DNA from: Halomonas sp. Bachu 37 | GTDB lineage: Bacteria; Pseudomonadota; Gammaproteobacteria; Pseudomonadales; Halomonadaceae | DNA length: 64,000 bases | Direction of reading: 5' to 3' | Assembly (NCBI RefSeq): GCF_039691755.1 | Contig: NZ_CP137552.1 | Location: 1,054,001 to 1,118,000, forward strand | Part shown: in pieces, positions 7,581 through 15,865 of the stretch | How the letters are laid out: each line of letters opens with the position of its first letter | Position numbering within the stretch: the stretch's first letter is position 1 | Made by a program: the position numbers and the translations under genes | The notes under the pieces: model-generated | Seen by the model: the letters and a program-made list of their open reading frames with translations, nothing else | What the model was told of the DNA's origin: nothing | Database searches by the model: none

Positions 7581-8972
7581 ATGACCGATAGGCCGTTGAT
7601 CTTTATCGACCTCGAGACCACCGGAACCCGGACCACACGAGACAGGATCATCGAGATTGCGGCTTACAAGACGATGAACGGGGAAACGGTTTCTCGCTGG
7701 GTGAGCCTGGTAAACCCACAAAATGCTGTTCCGGCGCCTATCACCCGGCTCACCGGCCTGGACGAAGGGATACTGGAAACAGCTCCATCCTTTGCCGAGC
7801 TCGCACGGGATTTCATGGAATGGCTTGGTGACGGTATCCTCGTCGCCCACAATGCACGTTTCGACTATGGTTTTCTGCGCAACGAGTTCAAGCGCGCTGG
7901 GCTCGCTTACCGCGCCCGAATCCTGTGCACCTTGAGGCTTTCACGCCGCCTCGATCCCAGCGCCAGGGAGCATGGCCTGACGGCGCTACTGGAGCGAAAC
8001 GGCATCTCCCCTGCCAGCCATCATCGAGCCGATGACGATGTCAGCGCCTTGATGACCTTATGGCGAAAATGGCAGGAGGGCATGTCCGCAACTGTTTTTA
8101 TCCGGATGCTCGAGCTCGAGCGTCGTCATGCGAGCCTGCCGGCCCACCTCGACGCCAGCATTCTCGAGCAAATTCCGTCAACGCCAGGCGTCTACCTCTT
8201 CTACGGGCATAATCGAGTACCGTTATATATCGGCAAGAGCATCAACTTGCGCAGCCGAGTGCTAGGTCACTTCCAGCGAGACTACCAGGAAGAGCGCGAG
8301 ATGCGACTCGCCCAGCAAGTCCAGCACATCGAGTGGCATGAGACATCGGGGGATCTAGGCGCACAACTGCTCGAGTCACGACTGATCAAGCAGTTGTCTC
8401 CGGTCATGAATAGAAAGCTGAGACGACAGTCGAACCTGTCCACATGGCAATGGAAAGAAGAGATGAACGCTCCTCGCCTGCTCAGCGGCAACCAGGTAGA
8501 TATGCAGGTCGAGGCATCTCTGTTCGGCTTGTTTCGTAGTGCTCGGGATGCGCAGAACGCCCTGCGACAGATTGCCGACGAGGCGCAGCTTTGCCCGCGC
8601 CTGCTGGGGCTGGAAAAAGGCAAGGGACGCTGTTTCTCGAGTCAGTTAGGCAAATGCCGCGGCGCTTGCCATGGCAGCGAAAGCATCACCGAGCATAGCC
8701 GCCGGGCTCGGCAAGCCCTTTCTCACCTCAAGCTTCGAGCCTGGCCTTGGCAGGGCCGAATCGCTATCGGGGAAGCCCCGACCCCAGCCTCGTCAAGAAC
8801 GTGGCATATCGTGAATAACTGGTGTTATCTCGGGGCTGTCGACCATCTCCAGGACGCTGCCAAGCTTGGCCGCGATACGGTGCAATTCGATGGCGACAGC
8901 TACCGGATTCTCAACCGCTTTCTACGTGATAGAGAAAGCCAAGAACTCGAAGTCGTCAACCTGGAACATTAA
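7581..8972 (+). CDS. DnaQ-type exonuclease fused to a GIY-YIG (Cho/UvrC-like) endonuclease
   Basis: 463 residues. An N-terminal DEDDh exonuclease (about 1-170) shows FIDLETTG, HNARFDYGFLRNEF and HHRADDD, which supply the metal-binding acids and the catalytic His. A GIY-YIG nuclease (about 190-280) shows TPGVYLFYG and PLYIGKSINLRSRV. The C-terminal part carries a Cys-rich CFSSQLGKCRGAC segment as in UvrC/Cho. This DnaQ-Cho fusion is a known but poorly studied family thought to act in nucleotide excision repair, with 3' incision and trimming in one polypeptide. It follows the binding protein by 29 bases and may be co-transcribed by default. Confidence 0.85.
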   Translation: MTDRPLIFIDLETTGTRTTRDRIIEIAAYKTMNGETVSRWVSLVNPQNAVPAPITRLTGLDEGILETAPSFAELARDFMEWLGDGILVAHNARFDYGFLRNEFKRAGLAYRARILCTLRLSRRLDPSAREHGLTALLERNGISPASHHRADDDVSALMTLWRKWQEGMSATVFIRMLELERRHASLPAHLDASILEQIPSTPGVYLFYGHNRVPLYIGKSINLRSRVLGHFQRDYQEEREMRLAQQVQHIEWHETSGDLGAQLLESRLIKQLSPVMNRKLRRQSNLSTWQWKEEMNAPRLLSGNQVDMQVEASLFGLFRSARDAQNALRQIADEAQLCPRLLGLEKGKGRCFSSQLGKCRGACHGSESITEHSRRARQALSHLKLRAWPWQGRIAIGEAPTPASSRTWHIVNNWCYLGAVDHLQDAAKLGRDTVQFDGDSYRILNRFLRDRESQELEVVNLEH

Positions 8973-8986
8973 GCGGCCAAGCCGCT
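8972..8986. terminator. Short hairpin between convergent genes
   Basis: AGCGGC-CAA-GCCGCT inverted repeat at the junction of two convergent genes. It has no T-tract, so it is at best a weak terminator. Confidence 0.3.
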
Positions 8987-9821
8987 ACTTGCCAGCCGAG
9001 TCACTATTTTCTTGAGCGTCGAGGAACAAGCGTACCGCCTCCTGAAATGCCTCGGGCTGCTCCGCATGCAGCCAGTGCCCGGCATTCTTCAACGCCACGA
9101 CACGCAAGCTGGGAAGGACATTCCGAGTCGTTTCGAGATTGTCCTGATTTACGTAATGCGAATTCGCGCCACGCAACAGCAAGGTCGGCCCCGTATATGG
9201 CTGGCTGCCTGCCGGCGGAGCGATGATATCTTCATATCCCGCCTCGATTTGATCCAGCCCGATACGCAACTCAAGCGTGTTTTCTCCACCACGCTCGAGA
9301 TTCGTGGCCAGAAACAGACGCGTCGCCCGTTCCTCGACGTGCTCCGCCAGAAGATCATCGGCTTCGCGCCGGTTTTTCGGTCGCCCTTCTTCCAGGCGTC
9401 GCAGTCCGGCGAATACCGCATCGTGGCCATGCTCATAGGCAACGGCGGCAATATCGGCCACGATCAAGGAAGCAACACGGCCCGGAGCCTGTCGCGCCAC
9501 GCTGATGGCAACCTTTCCGCCCATCGAATGGCCGAGCACATGGGCACGCTCGATCTCGAGCTGGTCAAGCAGCGCCAGCACATCCCCCGCCATGGCGGCG
9601 TAGCTCATGCCCCAGGCGTGGGGAGAACGGCCATGGTTGCGCAGGTCCACTGCGATGACACGCCGTGTCTGCTGCCATGCCTTGATATGGCTGCGCCAAT
9701 TATCGGCACTTCCCAGAAGGCCGTGAATGACGATCAAGGGCAAGGCGTCGGCATTCGATGTACCGACATCCAGATACTGGAGCGAGACATATTGCGAGGT
9801 TTCTTGATGCTGCGCTTCCAT
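8985..9821 (-). CDS. Alpha/beta hydrolase, YbfF-like acyl-CoA esterase
   Basis: 278 residues with the alpha/beta-hydrolase landmarks: oxyanion region VIHGLLGSADNW, nucleophile elbow GHSMGGK and a terminal His in NAGHWLHAEQPE. The LLGSADNW and DLRNHGRSPH motifs are typical of the YbfF group of short-chain esterases / acyl-CoA thioesterases. The ATG at 9821 has GGAG 6 bases upstream. Convergent with the DnaQ-Cho gene and downstream of the queuosine-precursor transporter. The true substrate is not known. Confidence 0.75.
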   Translation of the reverse strand: MEAQHQETSQYVSLQYLDVGTSNADALPLIVIHGLLGSADNWRSHIKAWQQTRRVIAVDLRNHGRSPHAWGMSYAAMAGDVLALLDQLEIERAHVLGHSMGGKVAISVARQAPGRVASLIVADIAAVAYEHGHDAVFAGLRRLEEGRPKNRREADDLLAEHVEERATRLFLATNLERGGENTLELRIGLDQIEAGYEDIIAPPAGSQPYTGPTLLLRGANSHYVNQDNLETTRNVLPSLRVVALKNAGHWLHAEQPEAFQEAVRLFLDAQENSDSAGK

Positions 9822-9845
9822 GGTTTGCTCCTTGTTCTTTCGCCT

Positions 9846-9877
9846 CGTACGGCTGCCTCATTCAGGGCAACCGTACG
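9846..9877. terminator. Long hairpin between queT-like gene and ybfF-like gene
   Basis: A 12-bp stem (CGTACGG+CTGCC paired with GGCAA+CCGTACG, one G-U pair) around an 8-base loop. No clear T-run follows, so termination would be imperfect. It lies in the only gap between two same-strand genes. Confidence 0.4.
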
Positions 9878-9888
9878 TTGGCGACAGA

Positions 9889-10563
9889 TTAACGGCTGGG
9901 TGCCGGCTCGAGATCCTGCTGATGGGTGAAGGTCACCAGCCGACGCGTCAACCAGGCCAGCAGGATGCCATACAACGGCAAGAAGAATAGCAGACTGATC
10001 CCCAGCTTGATGACGTAGTCCACCCAGGCGATTTCCATCCAGTTGGCGGCCATGAACGGATCAGGGCTGTGGTAAAACGCCATCGAGAAAAAGGCAAAGG
10101 TATCGGCAAGGTTACCGAGAATCGTGGAGCAGGCCGGGGCCACCCACCATGCCCGCATATGGCGTAGCCTGTCGAAGACGCGAACGTCGAGGAGCTGGCC
10201 GATCACATAGGCCATGAAGCTTGCCAGGGCGATCCTGGCGACGAACAGATTCCACTCCCCCAGCGCTTCCAGGCCCGCGTAGCTACCGCGCGGGAAAACG
10301 ACCGAGACGATATAGGAAATGAGCAGCGCTGGCACCATGACCCGCACAATGATCGCACGGGCCGGCTCCTTGCCGAACAGCCGCACGGTCAAATCGGTAG
10401 CCAGGAAAATGAAGGGAAAACTGAACGCCCCCCAGGTCGTATGGAACCCAAAGAGAGTAAAGGGCAACTGCACCAGGTAATTGCTGGCAGTAATGATGAG
10501 GATATGAAATGCCACCATCAGGGCGAGACAACGGCGATACTGGGTTTCCGTCAGGGCAAACAT
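9889..10563 (-). CDS. yhhQ: Queuosine precursor transporter (YhhQ/QueT, COG1738)
   Basis: 224 residues from the ATG at 10563, which follows an AAAAGGA ribosome site; an upstream in-frame start at 10680 would overlap the promoter region. About six hydrophobic helices are visible. VUT/COG1738 family motifs include FLATDLTVRLFGKEPAR, FMAYVIGQLLDVRVFDRLR and TILGNLADTFAFF. E. coli YhhQ imports the queuine precursors preQ0 and preQ1 for queuosine tRNA modification. The leader can be drawn as a preQ1-I-like pseudoknot covering the ribosome site. Confidence 0.88.
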   Translation of the reverse strand: MFALTETQYRRCLALMVAFHILIITASNYLVQLPFTLFGFHTTWGAFSFPFIFLATDLTVRLFGKEPARAIIVRVMVPALLISYIVSVVFPRGSYAGLEALGEWNLFVARIALASFMAYVIGQLLDVRVFDRLRHMRAWWVAPACSTILGNLADTFAFFSMAFYHSPDPFMAANWMEIAWVDYVIKLGISLLFFLPLYGILLAWLTRRLVTFTHQQDLEPAPSR

Positions 10564-10570
10564 CGAGAAT

Positions 10571-10614
10571 GTTCCTTTTTGGGCTTGGAAAGCGGGAGGG
10601 GTTAGGGAACCCTC
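10571..10614 (-). promoter_or_regulatory. Candidate preQ1-type riboswitch in the yhhQ leader
   Basis: Reading the minus strand 5' to 3', GAGG (10614-10611) pairs with CCUC (10599-10596). The loop holds GUUCC (10610-10606) and UAAC. After a small hairpin (GCUU-UCC-AAGC) comes an A5 tract and GGAAC (10575-10571), which is fully complementary to the loop GUUCC and overlaps the ribosome site. A hairpin, an A-rich linker and a pseudoknot to the ribosome site form the preQ1-I plan, and the family regulates COG1738 genes elsewhere. The extra hairpin in the linker departs from the usual compact form. Confidence 0.4.
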
Positions 10615-10637
10615 GTGGGATCGCGCCCAAGGCGCGT

Positions 10638-10654
10638 CAGGGCGGGCATTATAC
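10638..10654 (-). promoter_or_regulatory. -10 element of the yhhQ promoter
   Basis: A consensus TATAAT on the minus strand (GCGTATAATGCCC) about 85 bases before the yhhQ ATG. The -35 region is poor. It sits upstream of the proposed leader structure. Confidence 0.45.
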
Positions 10655-10670
10655 GCATCCCGTATCGGAA

Positions 10671-10697
10671 AGAAAGCCACCTGCAGGCAGGTGGCTT
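10671..10697 (-). terminator. Terminator after prpE
   Basis: Perfect 11-bp stem AAGCCACCTGC / GCAGGTGGCTT with a 2-base loop, followed on the minus strand by TTCTTTCC. It lies 73 bases past the prpE stop and separates prpE from yhhQ. Confidence 0.7.
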
Positions 10698-10769
10698 GAG
10701 GGAAGATGAATTGCTGTCCGTTACGCCTTGCGCAGAAACCAGCATGACTTGACGCTTATGGCAAGTCGA

Positions 10770-12680
10770 TCATGTCGGCCGGGCCTGATCGGCCGCTCCG
10801 ACGTTGCGCTCCAGCATGATGTCGTGAACGTCTTGCAGGCTAGCGGGATCATCAATCGTGGATGGCACACCGAACTCCTTGCCATCGGCAATACTACGCA
10901 GCAACTTGCGCAGGATCTTGCCTGAACGGGTCTTGGGTAATCTCGATACTACCAGCACCTGCTTGAAACAGGCGATCGGGCCGATCTGCGCTCGCACTCG
11001 TGCGATCAATTCCTCTTCCAACGTCACTTCATCACCCTGGAAGCTATCTTTGGGAATGACCAGGCCGATGGGAACCTGCCCCTTCAGTTCGTCATGAATG
11101 CCGATGACGGCACACTCCGCCACTGCGGGATGAGAGCCGACCACTTCCTCCATCTCGCCGGTCGAGAGCCGATGACCGGCGACATTGATCACATCATCGG
11201 TGCGACCCATGATGAAGAGATAACCGTCATCGTCGAAGTAGCCACCGTCGCCGGTCAGGTAGTAACCGGGAAACGCCGCCATGTAAGCGCTATGGAAACG
11301 CTGGGGATCACCCCAAACCCCCGTCAGGCATCCCGGAGGCAGCGGTTGCTTGATGACCACGCTGCCCTGCTCCATGGGGCCGGTGCTCTCCCCATCCCGG
11401 TCGAGTATCTGCACGTTGAAGCCCGAGACCGGAACGGTAGCGGAACCGGCCTTGGTCGGCATCGGCTCGATACCGCGCATGTTGGCGGCAATGGGCCACC
11501 CGGTTTCGGTTTGCCACCAGTGGTCGATAACCGGCACATCGAGCAGATCATCAAGCCAATGAAAGGTCGGCGGGTCCAAGCGTTCCCCGGCGAGGTACAG
11601 CGCCTTCAGGCTGGAAATATCGTAGCGCTCCAGCTGAGCACCTTCGGGGTCCTCTTTCTTGATTGCACGAAAGGCAGTCGGCGCAGTGAAGAAGCTCTTT
11701 ACACGATACTCCTGAATCAAACGCCAGAAGGCCCCGGAATCCGGGGTCTTGATCGGCTTGCCCTCGTAGACCACGGTGCTGCACCCCATCAGCAAGGGGG
11801 CGTAGACGATATAGGAGTGGCCTACGACCCACCCGACATCCGATGCGGAAAAGAACACCTCCCCCGGCGCCATGTCGTAAATGGCCTCCATGGAATAGTG
11901 CAAGGCGACGGCATAGCCACCGGTATCGCGTACGATGCCCTTGGGTTTTCCTGTCGTGCCCGAGGTATAAAGCACGTAGAGAGGATCCGTCGCCTTGACC
12001 GGCACACACTCGGCCCATTCCGCCTGCTCGATCAACTGTTGCCAGTCGTGGTCCTTCGCCCCAAGGTCGGCGAGACACGCTTCGCGCTGCAGGATGACCG
12101 TGGCATCCGGCGCATGGGCACTCAACTGCAAGGCCTCGTCGATAATCGGCTTGTAGGGCAGCACCTTGTCGACTTCCACCCCACAGGAAGCGGCAACGAT
12201 CACCTTGGGTTGAGCGTCGTCGATCCTGATCGACAATTCGTGGGGAGCAAATCCGCCGAACACGACGGAGTGAACCGCACCAAGGCGCGCGCAGGCGAAC
12301 ATGGCCACCAGAGCCTCGGGCACCATCGGCATGTAGATAACCACCCGATCACCCTTCTCTACTCCAAGCTGCTTGAGCGCGCCGGCAAATCGGGCGACCT
12401 GATCGCATAACTGGCGAAAGGTCAGAGTCGACTTCTGCTGAGTGACCGGCGAATCCCAGTAGATAGCCGGTTGATCGCCACGCCCTTGTTCCACATGGTG
12501 ATCCAGCGCGGCATGGCTGATATTCATTTCACCGTCGCTGTACCAACGGGCATGCCCCTGTTCGTCATAGGTCAGAATGGAAGTGGGTGGAGTAAACCAG
12601 GGAATGCGCTTGGCCTGTTGCGCCCAGAACGCTTCAGGATCGCTAATGGAACGGGAAAATTCCTGTTGGTATCGGCTCAT
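10770..12680 (-). CDS. prpE: Propionyl-CoA synthetase
   Basis: 636 residues, normal for PrpE/Acs-type ANL ligases. The AMP-binding motif YTSGTTGKPKGIV lies near residue 245, WWQTETGWPI near 400, and the C-terminal catalytic lysine is in LPKTRSGKILRK near 600. The ACAS_N start (YQQEFSRSISDPEAFWAQQAKRIPW) and the HALDHHVEQGRG region favour propionyl- over acetyl-CoA synthetase. It activates propionate for the methylcitrate or methylmalonyl route; no prpBCD genes are in the window. The upstream region has two copies of GATTGTTGACA that resemble GntR-type operators. Confidence 0.88.
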   Translation of the reverse strand: MSRYQQEFSRSISDPEAFWAQQAKRIPWFTPPTSILTYDEQGHARWYSDGEMNISHAALDHHVEQGRGDQPAIYWDSPVTQQKSTLTFRQLCDQVARFAGALKQLGVEKGDRVVIYMPMVPEALVAMFACARLGAVHSVVFGGFAPHELSIRIDDAQPKVIVAASCGVEVDKVLPYKPIIDEALQLSAHAPDATVILQREACLADLGAKDHDWQQLIEQAEWAECVPVKATDPLYVLYTSGTTGKPKGIVRDTGGYAVALHYSMEAIYDMAPGEVFFSASDVGWVVGHSYIVYAPLLMGCSTVVYEGKPIKTPDSGAFWRLIQEYRVKSFFTAPTAFRAIKKEDPEGAQLERYDISSLKALYLAGERLDPPTFHWLDDLLDVPVIDHWWQTETGWPIAANMRGIEPMPTKAGSATVPVSGFNVQILDRDGESTGPMEQGSVVIKQPLPPGCLTGVWGDPQRFHSAYMAAFPGYYLTGDGGYFDDDGYLFIMGRTDDVINVAGHRLSTGEMEEVVGSHPAVAECAVIGIHDELKGQVPIGLVIPKDSFQGDEVTLEEELIARVRAQIGPIACFKQVLVVSRLPKTRSGKILRKLLRSIADGKEFGVPSTIDDPASLQDVHDIMLERNVGAADQARPT

Positions 12681-13091
12681 TGGGTTCCGCCTGCTGTATC
12701 GAACGAGAAGATCGTTGCGCCTGCCTGTGTGCTTATTAGAGTGTTTCGCTCGTAGCGTCTAATGGCACCGCAAGACTTGATTGTTGACACTCTAGAGGAT
12801 TAAACCCTTTATCGCTTCATACTATGGGCTAAAAGCCGACCAAAGGCGTAAACCAAACGCCACGATTGTTGACAACAGTCAATTAATTTTAGGTTCGAGA
12901 GTGAGGCAAAAACCAAGCGGAAGGAAAAATTCTTATATCATTGATACATCGTTAAACAAGAACTTGGACAGGTCGCGCTGAAGTAATGATGATAAGAAGA
13001 TCACCATATCGCGACGCAGTTGCATGCAAATGCCGCCTGATCACTAACAACACGCCATGGGGACACCCATTGCACTGGCAGGGAGAATGTC
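12681..13091. promoter_or_regulatory. Divergent control region between prpE and the arsR-like gene
   Basis: 411 bases without a gene. It contains two direct copies of GATTGTTGACA (12779-12789 and 12864-12874), 85 bases apart. The second overlaps a TGTTG-A-CAACA palindrome (12867-12877) and a TTGAC-AACA-GTCAA inverted repeat (12869-12882). A TATCA-T-TGATA palindrome (12936-12946) and TTGCATGCAA (13020-13029) lie closer to the arsR-like gene. The first pair resembles GntR-family (PrpR-like) operators; the others are unassigned. Confidence 0.5.
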
Positions 13092-13412
13092 ATGCCCCCT
13101 TCATCCAGCGCCGCCTCACGCCTTCTCGATCAGGACGGTCGAGCCATTGCCAACGGCACCCAGCTGCTCAAGGCGATGGCCAATGAAAAGCGCTTACAGA
13201 TACTATGCTTGCTGGCTGACAAGGAACTTTCCGTTACCCAGATCAACCAGCAATTGACACTGAGCCAATCAGCGTTGTCCCAGCATCTGGCCATTCTCAG
13301 ACATGACGGCCTGGTCAACACTCGCCGGGATTCTCAAACCATCTATTACTCGTTGAACAGCAAAAGTGCCAGCGCAATACTTGAGATACTCGCCAGGTAC
13401 TATGCCGGCTAA
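13092..13412 (+). CDS. ArsR/SmtB-family transcriptional regulator (HlyU-like)
   Basis: 106 residues forming one winged helix: LLKAMANEKRLQILCLLADKELSV, recognition helix LSQSALSQHLAILRHDGLV and wing TRRDSQTIYYSL. The ELCVCDL metal-site motif of ArsR is absent and only one cysteine is visible, so a metal sensor is unlikely. The LSQSALSQHL..LR..GLV...R..QTIYY pattern recalls HlyU-like regulators. The ATG has an AGGGAG ribosome site. Divergent from prpE and convergent with sohB. Target genes are unknown. Confidence 0.85.
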   Translation: MPPSSSAASRLLDQDGRAIANGTQLLKAMANEKRLQILCLLADKELSVTQINQQLTLSQSALSQHLAILRHDGLVNTRRDSQTIYYSLNSKSASAILEILARYYAG

Positions 13413-13415
13413 GGC

Positions 13416-14468
13416 TCAATGCTTTTGCCACCGAGCCGCATCCAGCGCCCCCACCAATTTGACTATGGCACTTTCCACGCCCCCGGATATGGCCAGACCC
13501 AGCTTTTTGCTCAGTGGTTTGGGACCATCAAGTCTGACCAACAGCACCTGGGCCTCCTTCATGCGTTCGACCAGATAAGCTTCACTGGTATCTACCGCAT
13601 CCACCAAACCGTTTTGCAAGGCTTCGCTGCCATACCATATCTCCCCAGTGGCAAGCGCATCGATATCCATGGACGGGCGGCGTTGCGCCACATAGTCCTT
13701 GAATAGACGATGGGTATTTTCCAGATCCTCCACGAACTTTTCTCGTCCCTCGTCCGTGTTCTCACCCAGCATGGTCAAGGTGCGCTTGTATTTACCGGCG
13801 GTAAGCAGCTCGACATCGACATCGTGGCGCTTCAGCAGGCGATGGACATTGGGAACCTGGGCAACCACCCCGATCGATCCGATGACGGCGAATGGCGCCG
13901 CTCTGACTTGAGAGGCCGTACAGGCCATCATGTACCCGCCACTGGCAGCCACCTTGTCCACGCAGACTACCGTCTTCAAGCCGGCATTACGCAAACGGTC
14001 CAGCTCGGCTGATGCCAGACCATAGGCATGCACCAGGCCACCGCCAGATTCCAGCCTGACCACTACCTCGTCGTCGTGTTCCGCCACCTCCAGCAACGCC
14101 GAAATCTCCTGGGCCAGATGGTCCGTTCCAGAAGCCTTGATGTCACCATGGTAATCCAGCACCCAGACATGTTCCGGCCTGACCTCCGGTAGATTCTTCG
14201 AGCCGCCTTCCTTGCCTTTCAGACGCGCCTTGTCATCGCGACGAAACTTCTTGAGCAACTTCTTGCGGCTATTGGGAGCGGCAGTCGCCATGGCGAGACG
14301 GCGGCGGCGATAGCGCCGCTGATCGTTCAAGACCTCGATGTGCAGGTTGAGCTGTTCATCGCTGTCCTGACGCATTTTCGCTACAAGCGCTATCCCGACA
14401 CCAATCACCACCAGCACGATGATGATCTGCAACGTAAACGTGCCCATCTGGATGGCCCATTCACTCAT
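13416..14468 (-). CDS. sohB: Inner-membrane serine protease SohB
   Basis: 350 residues. An N-terminal membrane helix (about 9-28, FTLQIIIVLVVIGVGIALVA) and a basic cytoplasmic stretch precede a peptidase S49 domain. Nucleophile serine is in VAASGGYMMACTA, and the general-base lysine is expected in GKYKRTLT, about 50 residues later. This is the normal length and layout of SohB, a signal-peptide-peptidase-like protease that degrades membrane-derived peptides. It lies 3 bases from the convergent arsR-like gene. Confidence 0.9.
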   Translation of the reverse strand: MSEWAIQMGTFTLQIIIVLVVIGVGIALVAKMRQDSDEQLNLHIEVLNDQRRYRRRRLAMATAAPNSRKKLLKKFRRDDKARLKGKEGGSKNLPEVRPEHVWVLDYHGDIKASGTDHLAQEISALLEVAEHDDEVVVRLESGGGLVHAYGLASAELDRLRNAGLKTVVCVDKVAASGGYMMACTASQVRAAPFAVIGSIGVVAQVPNVHRLLKRHDVDVELLTAGKYKRTLTMLGENTDEGREKFVEDLENTHRLFKDYVAQRRPSMDIDALATGEIWYGSEALQNGLVDAVDTSEAYLVERMKEAQVLLVRLDGPKPLSKKLGLAISGGVESAIVKLVGALDAARWQKH

Positions 14469-14626
14469 GGTGACTCCTTGTTAATACATGAGAACTACGC
14501 CGTTTTTACGCGCTCTCATGCTTGATTAAAACGAATGTTTGAAATAACCTCTGGGCAGTTTATCCGCACCGGCCTCCGGTGCCAATCCATTACCGCCTGA
14601 AAGGGCCTCGATAGAAGAGCGCAACA

Positions 14627-14938
14627 ATGTCGACCAACACTCTGGAAAAACTGCAAAGTCGTTTCGATCCCGAAGCCGCCAAGGGCATGGATGAAGTGTT
14701 TCAATTCCATTTCAGCGATGCCGGCAGTCACTATCTGGTCATCAAGGATGGAACTCTGGGTGTCCATGAAGGGGAACACGACGACCCGTCTGTCAGCCTC
14801 AGCATGAGCACCGATACGCTGAAGGGTATCATGAGTGGCGACATCAACGGCATGACCGCATTCATGACCGGCAAGCTCAAGGCGACAGGCAATGTGATGC
14901 TGGCAACCAAGCTCTCGTCTCTATTTCCCAGCAAATAA
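14627..14938 (+). CDS. SCP2 sterol-binding domain protein
   Basis: 103 residues covering a single SCP2 fold: SRFDPEAAKGMDEVFQFHFSD ... YLVIKDGTLGVHEGEHDDPSVSLSMSTDTLKGIMSGDINGMTAFMTGKLKATGNVMLATKLSSLF. The DxxxxGxxxxxxAFMxGKLKxxGNxMLA segment is the SCP2 signature for binding hydrophobic ligands. Bacterial stand-alone SCP2 proteins are presumed lipid carriers. Followed by a clear terminator. Confidence 0.85.
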   Translation: MSTNTLEKLQSRFDPEAAKGMDEVFQFHFSDAGSHYLVIKDGTLGVHEGEHDDPSVSLSMSTDTLKGIMSGDINGMTAFMTGKLKATGNVMLATKLSSLFPSK

Positions 14939-14995
14939 ATTAGTTAGCGAGTAGACTATTCCGGCAAAAAATTGTTTCAGCGAAAAAGTTCCACC

Positions 14996-15021
14996 GGGGT
15001 GGCGTAAAGACCACCCTTTTT
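14996..15021 (+). terminator. Terminator after the SCP2 gene
   Basis: GGGTGG (14997-15002) pairs with CCACCC (15011-15016), followed by TTTTTGCTTT. It lies between the convergent SCP2 and nudC genes. Confidence 0.75.
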
Positions 15022-15070
15022 GCTTTCTTCAAACTTTCCTGTCACGGCTATGTACTGCCACTGGCCTTGT

Positions 15071-15865
15071 TTACAAGTGGGCCAGATGGGTTTCTATCAG
15101 CTCGCGGGAGATGGAAAAGACCGGCGGCAAGCTGGGGAGATGACGGGGGGAGAACCAGGCGGCATCGCTGATCTCAACGCCATCGATACGGATACGCCGC
15201 GTGGTGGCTTCAGCGAAGTAGCCCAGCATCAGCGAATGGGGAAACGGCCAAGCCTGGCTACGGTGATAGCGAACACGGTCGATGGTCACCCCCACTTCCT
15301 CGAAGACCTCTCGATGCACGGCCTCCTCCGCCGACTCACCCGGCTCGATAAAACCGGCGAGGGTCGAATACCGCCCGGCGGGAAAACGCGGGCTGCGAGC
15401 CAGCAACATCGCTTCTCCACACGTCACCAACGTAATGATGCAGGGGGAGATACGCGGATAGTTGCGATGTCCGCAGGCATGGCAATGCATGGCGAATTCC
15501 GCTTCCAGCTTGGAGGCTTTCGCTCCGCAGCGGCCGCAGAAGCGATGATTTTCCAACCAGGCACTCACCTGCAAGGCGGTAGAGACCAGCCCGTACCAGG
15601 ATTCAGGTAACCGCGCCAGCCAGTTGCGTCCATCGATCCAGCTTTCGTTTGCAGCCGTTGTCAGACGCAGCCCCACCGGCTCATCGTGCCAATAACATAA
15701 TGGCTGGACGTCGTCTCCCCAGGCTTGCCTGGGCTGCAACGGTATCAACTCCTCACCGAGTGAGAGCAATTCGTCTGGCTGGGCAGGCGCGGGGGCTATC
15801 TTGCCCTGGGCCAGCAACATAATACGCCCCTCGCTTTCGCCGACAGGGATCTCGCGTCTAAGCAT
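15071..15865 (-). CDS. nudC: NAD(H) pyrophosphatase / RNA deNADding enzyme NudC
   Basis: 264 residues from the ATG at 15865, overlapping the dnaQ stop by a few bases; a longer reading to 15940 would run deep into dnaQ. A zinc ribbon (FCGRCGAK ... CHACGHRNYPR) precedes the Nudix box GFIEPGESAEEAVHREVFEEVG. The downstream SQAWPFPHSLMLGY motif is diagnostic of NudC, which cleaves NADH and removes NAD caps from RNA. Last gene of the rnhA-dnaQ-nudC run. Confidence 0.9.
   Translation of the reverse strand: MLRREIPVGESEGRIMLLAQGKIAPAPAQPDELLSLGEELIPLQPRQAWGDDVQPLCYWHDEPVGLRLTTAANESWIDGRNWLARLPESWYGLVSTALQVSAWLENHRFCGRCGAKASKLEAEFAMHCHACGHRNYPRISPCIITLVTCGEAMLLARSPRFPAGRYSTLAGFIEPGESAEEAVHREVFEEVGVTIDRVRYHRSQAWPFPHSLMLGYFAEATTRRIRIDGVEISDAAWFSPRHLPSLPPVFSISRELIETHLAHL

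Noticed and set aside
9012-9929. A 305-residue plus-strand frame
   Set aside because: It is antisense to the YbfF-like hydrolase, which has intact catalytic motifs.
11094-12410. A 438-residue plus-strand frame inside prpE
   Set aside because: It is antisense to a fully recognisable PrpE, has a His/Arg-rich low-quality composition and no ribosome site.
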